A stretch of 64,000 nucleotides of DNA. Origin: Microbacterium pullorum. Lineage in GTDB: Bacteria > Actinomycetota > Actinomycetes > Actinomycetales > Microbacteriaceae. The stretch lies in the NCBI RefSeq assembly GCF_014836535.1, contig NZ_JACSQP010000005.1:124001-188000 (forward strand), given 5' to 3'. A program made the position numbers and the translations under genes. Below are positions 62,165 to 64,000 of this stretch, piece after piece (the stretch's first letter is position 1; the number at the start of each line of letters is the position of its first letter). The notes under the pieces are model-generated. The model ran no database searches. It was not told the origin of the DNA and saw only the letters and a list, made by a program, of their open reading frames with translations.

Positions 62165-62800
62165 GTGATGCCTGCCCGGTTCCTCGTCGTGTTCGACGCC
62201 GATTCCACACTCCTGCGCAACGAGGTCATCGAGCTCATCGCCGACGAAGCCGGGCGCGGCGCCGAGGTGGCCGCGGCCACCGAGGCCGCGATGCGGGGCG
62301 AAGTGGACTTCGCCGCGAGCCTGCGCTCGCGCGTCGCGACGCTCGAGGGCGTACCGGTGGCCTCCTTCGCGCGCGTCCTGGCGCGAGTGGAACCCACGCC
62401 GGGTGCGCGGGAACTCATCGACGCGATCCATGCGCGCGGCGGTGTCGCGGCCGTCGTCTCGGGCGGCTTCCACGAGATCCTCGACACCGTCGCGCCCGAT
62501 CTCGGCGTGGATGTCTGGCGCGCGAACCGGTTGAGCACGACGGCGGACGCGCTCACCGGCCTCGTCGAAGGGGCGATCGTGGACGCCGCCGGCAAGGCGG
62601 CCGCGCTGCGCGAGTGGGCCGCCGCCCACGGTGTGCCCCTGTGCCGCACCATCGCGATCGGCGACGGTGCGAACGACCTGCAGATGATGGCCGTCGCCGG
62701 GCTCGGCATCGCGTTCAACGCGAAGCCCGCCGTGCGCGCGCAGGCCGACCTCGTGATCGAGGCCGTCGATCTGCGGCAGGTCATCCCGCTCCTGCCCTGA
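62165..62800 (+). CDS. serB: phosphoserine phosphatase
   Basis: A 211-residue HAD phosphatase of the SerB class: VVFDADSTLLRNEVIELIAD (DxDST), VSGGFHEILDTVAPDLG (motif II Ser), GKAAALREWA (Lys) and AIGDGANDLQMM (motif IV). It makes L-serine from phosphoserine. GTG 62165 has -10 TAGCGT at 62153-62158 six bases upstream; ATG 62168 is the next codon. Confidence 0.94.
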   Translation: MMPARFLVVFDADSTLLRNEVIELIADEAGRGAEVAAATEAAMRGEVDFAASLRSRVATLEGVPVASFARVLARVEPTPGARELIDAIHARGGVAAVVSGGFHEILDTVAPDLGVDVWRANRLSTTADALTGLVEGAIVDAAGKAAALREWAAAHGVPLCRTIAIGDGANDLQMMAVAGLGIAFNAKPAVRAQADLVIEAVDLRQVIPLLP

Positions 62801-62839
62801 GCGGGTGCGGGTGTCGGATGCCGGTCCTACCCTGACCGC

Positions 62840-63529
62840 ATGGACATCATCCTCATCCCCGGCCTCTGGCTCGATGCGTCATCGTGGGATGCCGTCGTCC
62901 CGATTCTCGTCGAGGCCGGCCACTCCCCTCGTCCACTGACGCTCCCGGGCGTGGGCGCTTCCGGGGCGGACAGCGCCGACATCGGCATCGCCGACTGGGT
63001 CGAGGCGGTCGTCGCCGAGATCGACCGGTCGGCCCATCCCGTCGTCCTCGTCGGGCACAGCGGTGGCGGCAATGTCGCGTGGGGCGCGGCCGACGCCCGC
63101 CCCGACCGGGTGGCGCGCGTCGTGTTCGTCGACACCGTGCCGCCGCCGGACGGCGCAGACATCTCGGAGTTCCCGGTGGTCGACGGGGTCGCCGGCTTTC
63201 CCGGCTGGGACTTCTTCGACCACGACGACGTCGCCGACCTCGACGACGAGGTGCGTGCGGCGACCGCGCCACGCACGCGCAGCGTGCCCGCCCGGGTGCC
63301 CACCGATGCGCTGTCGTTGCACGATCCGCGACGCCACGACGTGCCGGTGACGATCCTGTCGGGCGGCATGGATGCGCAGTCGCTGCCCGCCATGCTCGCG
63401 CAGTGGCCGGCGTTCGACGCCGAGTTCACCGCGATCCGCGACGCGCAGATCGTGCGCCTCGGGTCGGGTCACTGGCCGCAGTTCTCGCAGCCGCGTGCCT
63501 TGGGCGACGCGATCGTCGCGGCGGTGTGA
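62840..63529 (+). CDS. alpha/beta-fold hydrolase (small)
   Basis: A 229-residue esterase-like protein: IILIPGLWLDASSWDAVVPIL (oxyanion part), VVLVGHSGGGNVAWG (nucleophile elbow), SGGMDAQSLPA (Asp) and SGHWPQFSQP (His). It resembles the RsbQ/pyrethroid-hydrolase-like group; substrate unknown. ATG 62840 has -10 TACCCT at 62828-62833 six bases upstream. Confidence 0.88.
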   Translation: MDIILIPGLWLDASSWDAVVPILVEAGHSPRPLTLPGVGASGADSADIGIADWVEAVVAEIDRSAHPVVLVGHSGGGNVAWGAADARPDRVARVVFVDTVPPPDGADISEFPVVDGVAGFPGWDFFDHDDVADLDDEVRAATAPRTRSVPARVPTDALSLHDPRRHDVPVTILSGGMDAQSLPAMLAQWPAFDAEFTAIRDAQIVRLGSGHWPQFSQPRALGDAIVAAV

Positions 63530-63548
63530 CCGCGGCAGCCGATGGGGC

Positions 63549-64000
63549 CTAGTGCCCCATCCCGAGGCCACCGTCGACGGGGATCACAGCGCCGGAGATG
63601 TAGGCGGCATCGTCGGAGGCGAGCCACGTGACCACGCCCGCCACCTCGTCGGCGGTCGCGAAGCGGCCGGCGGGGATGTTGCGCTTGTATTCGGCCTGCG
63701 TGGCCTCGGGCAGCGACGCGGTCATCTCGGTCTCGATGAAACCGGGGGCGACGACGTTCGTGGTGATGCCGCGACCACCGAGTTCACGGGTGAGCGAGCG
63801 GGCGAATCCGACGAGGCCGCTCTTGGAGGCCGCGTAGTTGGTCTGGCCGGCCGAGCCGTAGAGCCCCACGACGCTGGAGATGAGGATCACCCGACCCCAG
63901 CGCGCCCGCAGCATCCCCTTCGACGCCCGCTTGACGACGCGGAAGGCGCCACCGAGGTTGGTGGCGACGACGGAGTCGAAGTCGTCCTCCGACATGCGCA
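63549..64000 (-). CDS. fabG: 3-oxoacyl-ACP reductase FabG, 5' end outside the window
   Basis: The last 150 residues of an SDR. RMSEDDFDSVVATNLGGAFR, then ISSVVGLYGSAGQTNYAASK with catalytic Ser, Tyr and Lys (YAASK), and VAPGFIETEMTASLPE and GAVIPVDGGLGMGH. These are the hallmarks of FabG, which reduces 3-oxoacyl-ACP with NADPH in fatty acid synthesis. The frame is open across the window edge, and the Met at 63995 is internal because typical FabG has (LM)RM here. Confidence 0.92.
   Translation of the reverse strand, partial: RMSEDDFDSVVATNLGGAFRVVKRASKGMLRARWGRVILISSVVGLYGSAGQTNYAASKSGLVGFARSLTRELGGRGITTNVVAPGFIETEMTASLPEATQAEYKRNIPAGRFATADEVAGVVTWLASDDAAYISGAVIPVDGGLGMGH

Overview
The window is chromosomal DNA of a high-GC Gram-positive actinobacterium. 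RbpA, PafB/PafC, HelY, an actinobacterial GlgA/GlgC pair, a zinc-free L31 and many leaderless ATG/GTG starts place it in the Actinomycetia. The overall gene style suggests Microbacteriaceae, probably Microbacterium or a close relative; this is inference, because there is no rRNA in the window.

Layout. 1-10.7 kb: an assortment of metabolic, transport and acetyltransferase genes, broken by an unusual repeat block at 5.0-5.4 kb. 10.9-12.3 kb: a DUF222/HNH endonuclease gene. About 12.3-18.4 kb: an accessory island with visibly lower GC and different codon use. It holds one minus-strand operon of six genes whose stops and starts all overlap: a small unassigned beta-rich protein, an MFS exporter, a YcaQ/AlkX-type DNA glycosylase, the two halves of a ThDP-dependent phosphonopyruvate/sulfopyruvate-type decarboxylase, and a VOC protein. 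The first gene is split by a complete 1405-bp IS256-family element with an 8-bp target duplication (GGAAGTAT), and removing it restores a 118-codon frame. The island ends against a beheaded native gene (18378-18638).

18.7-24.1 kb: an AEC transporter, HdeD-like protein, SDR, NfeD/SPFH pair, GDPD, and rbpA behind a SigH/SigR-like promoter. 24.1-34.0 kb: a long minus-strand run HAD, trmI, FKBP lipoprotein, pafB, pafC, tatA, tatC, helY, lnt. This is the framework of the actinobacterial Pup-proteasome locus, but mpa, dop, pup, prcBA and pafA are absent from it. 34.0-44.1 kb: PAC2, uppP, M20 peptidase, tRNA-Leu(GAG), a VIT1-family transporter, a helicase, SGNH hydrolase, rRNA/tRNA methyltransferase, sirtuin and histidine phosphatase.

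44.1-55.0 kb is a branched-chain amino acid module. A leucine-type operon (mccB, mccA, acyl-CoA dehydrogenase, MaoC hydratase, CitE-like lyase) is divergent from a TetR regulator with two palindromic boxes. A branched-chain 2-oxo acid dehydrogenase operon (E1 alpha, E1 beta, E2) is divergent from an Lrp/AsnC regulator with its own inverted repeat. 55-64 kb holds an EamA/CGNR divergent pair, hydrolases, an exonuclease, rpmE2, an ABC ATPase, divergent glgA/glgC, serB and the 3' part of fabG.

The strongest candidate for something undescribed is the fully overlapping six-gene island operon with its twin TGCAA operator. Also worth attention are three different intergenic repeat families and the hollowed-out proteasome locus.
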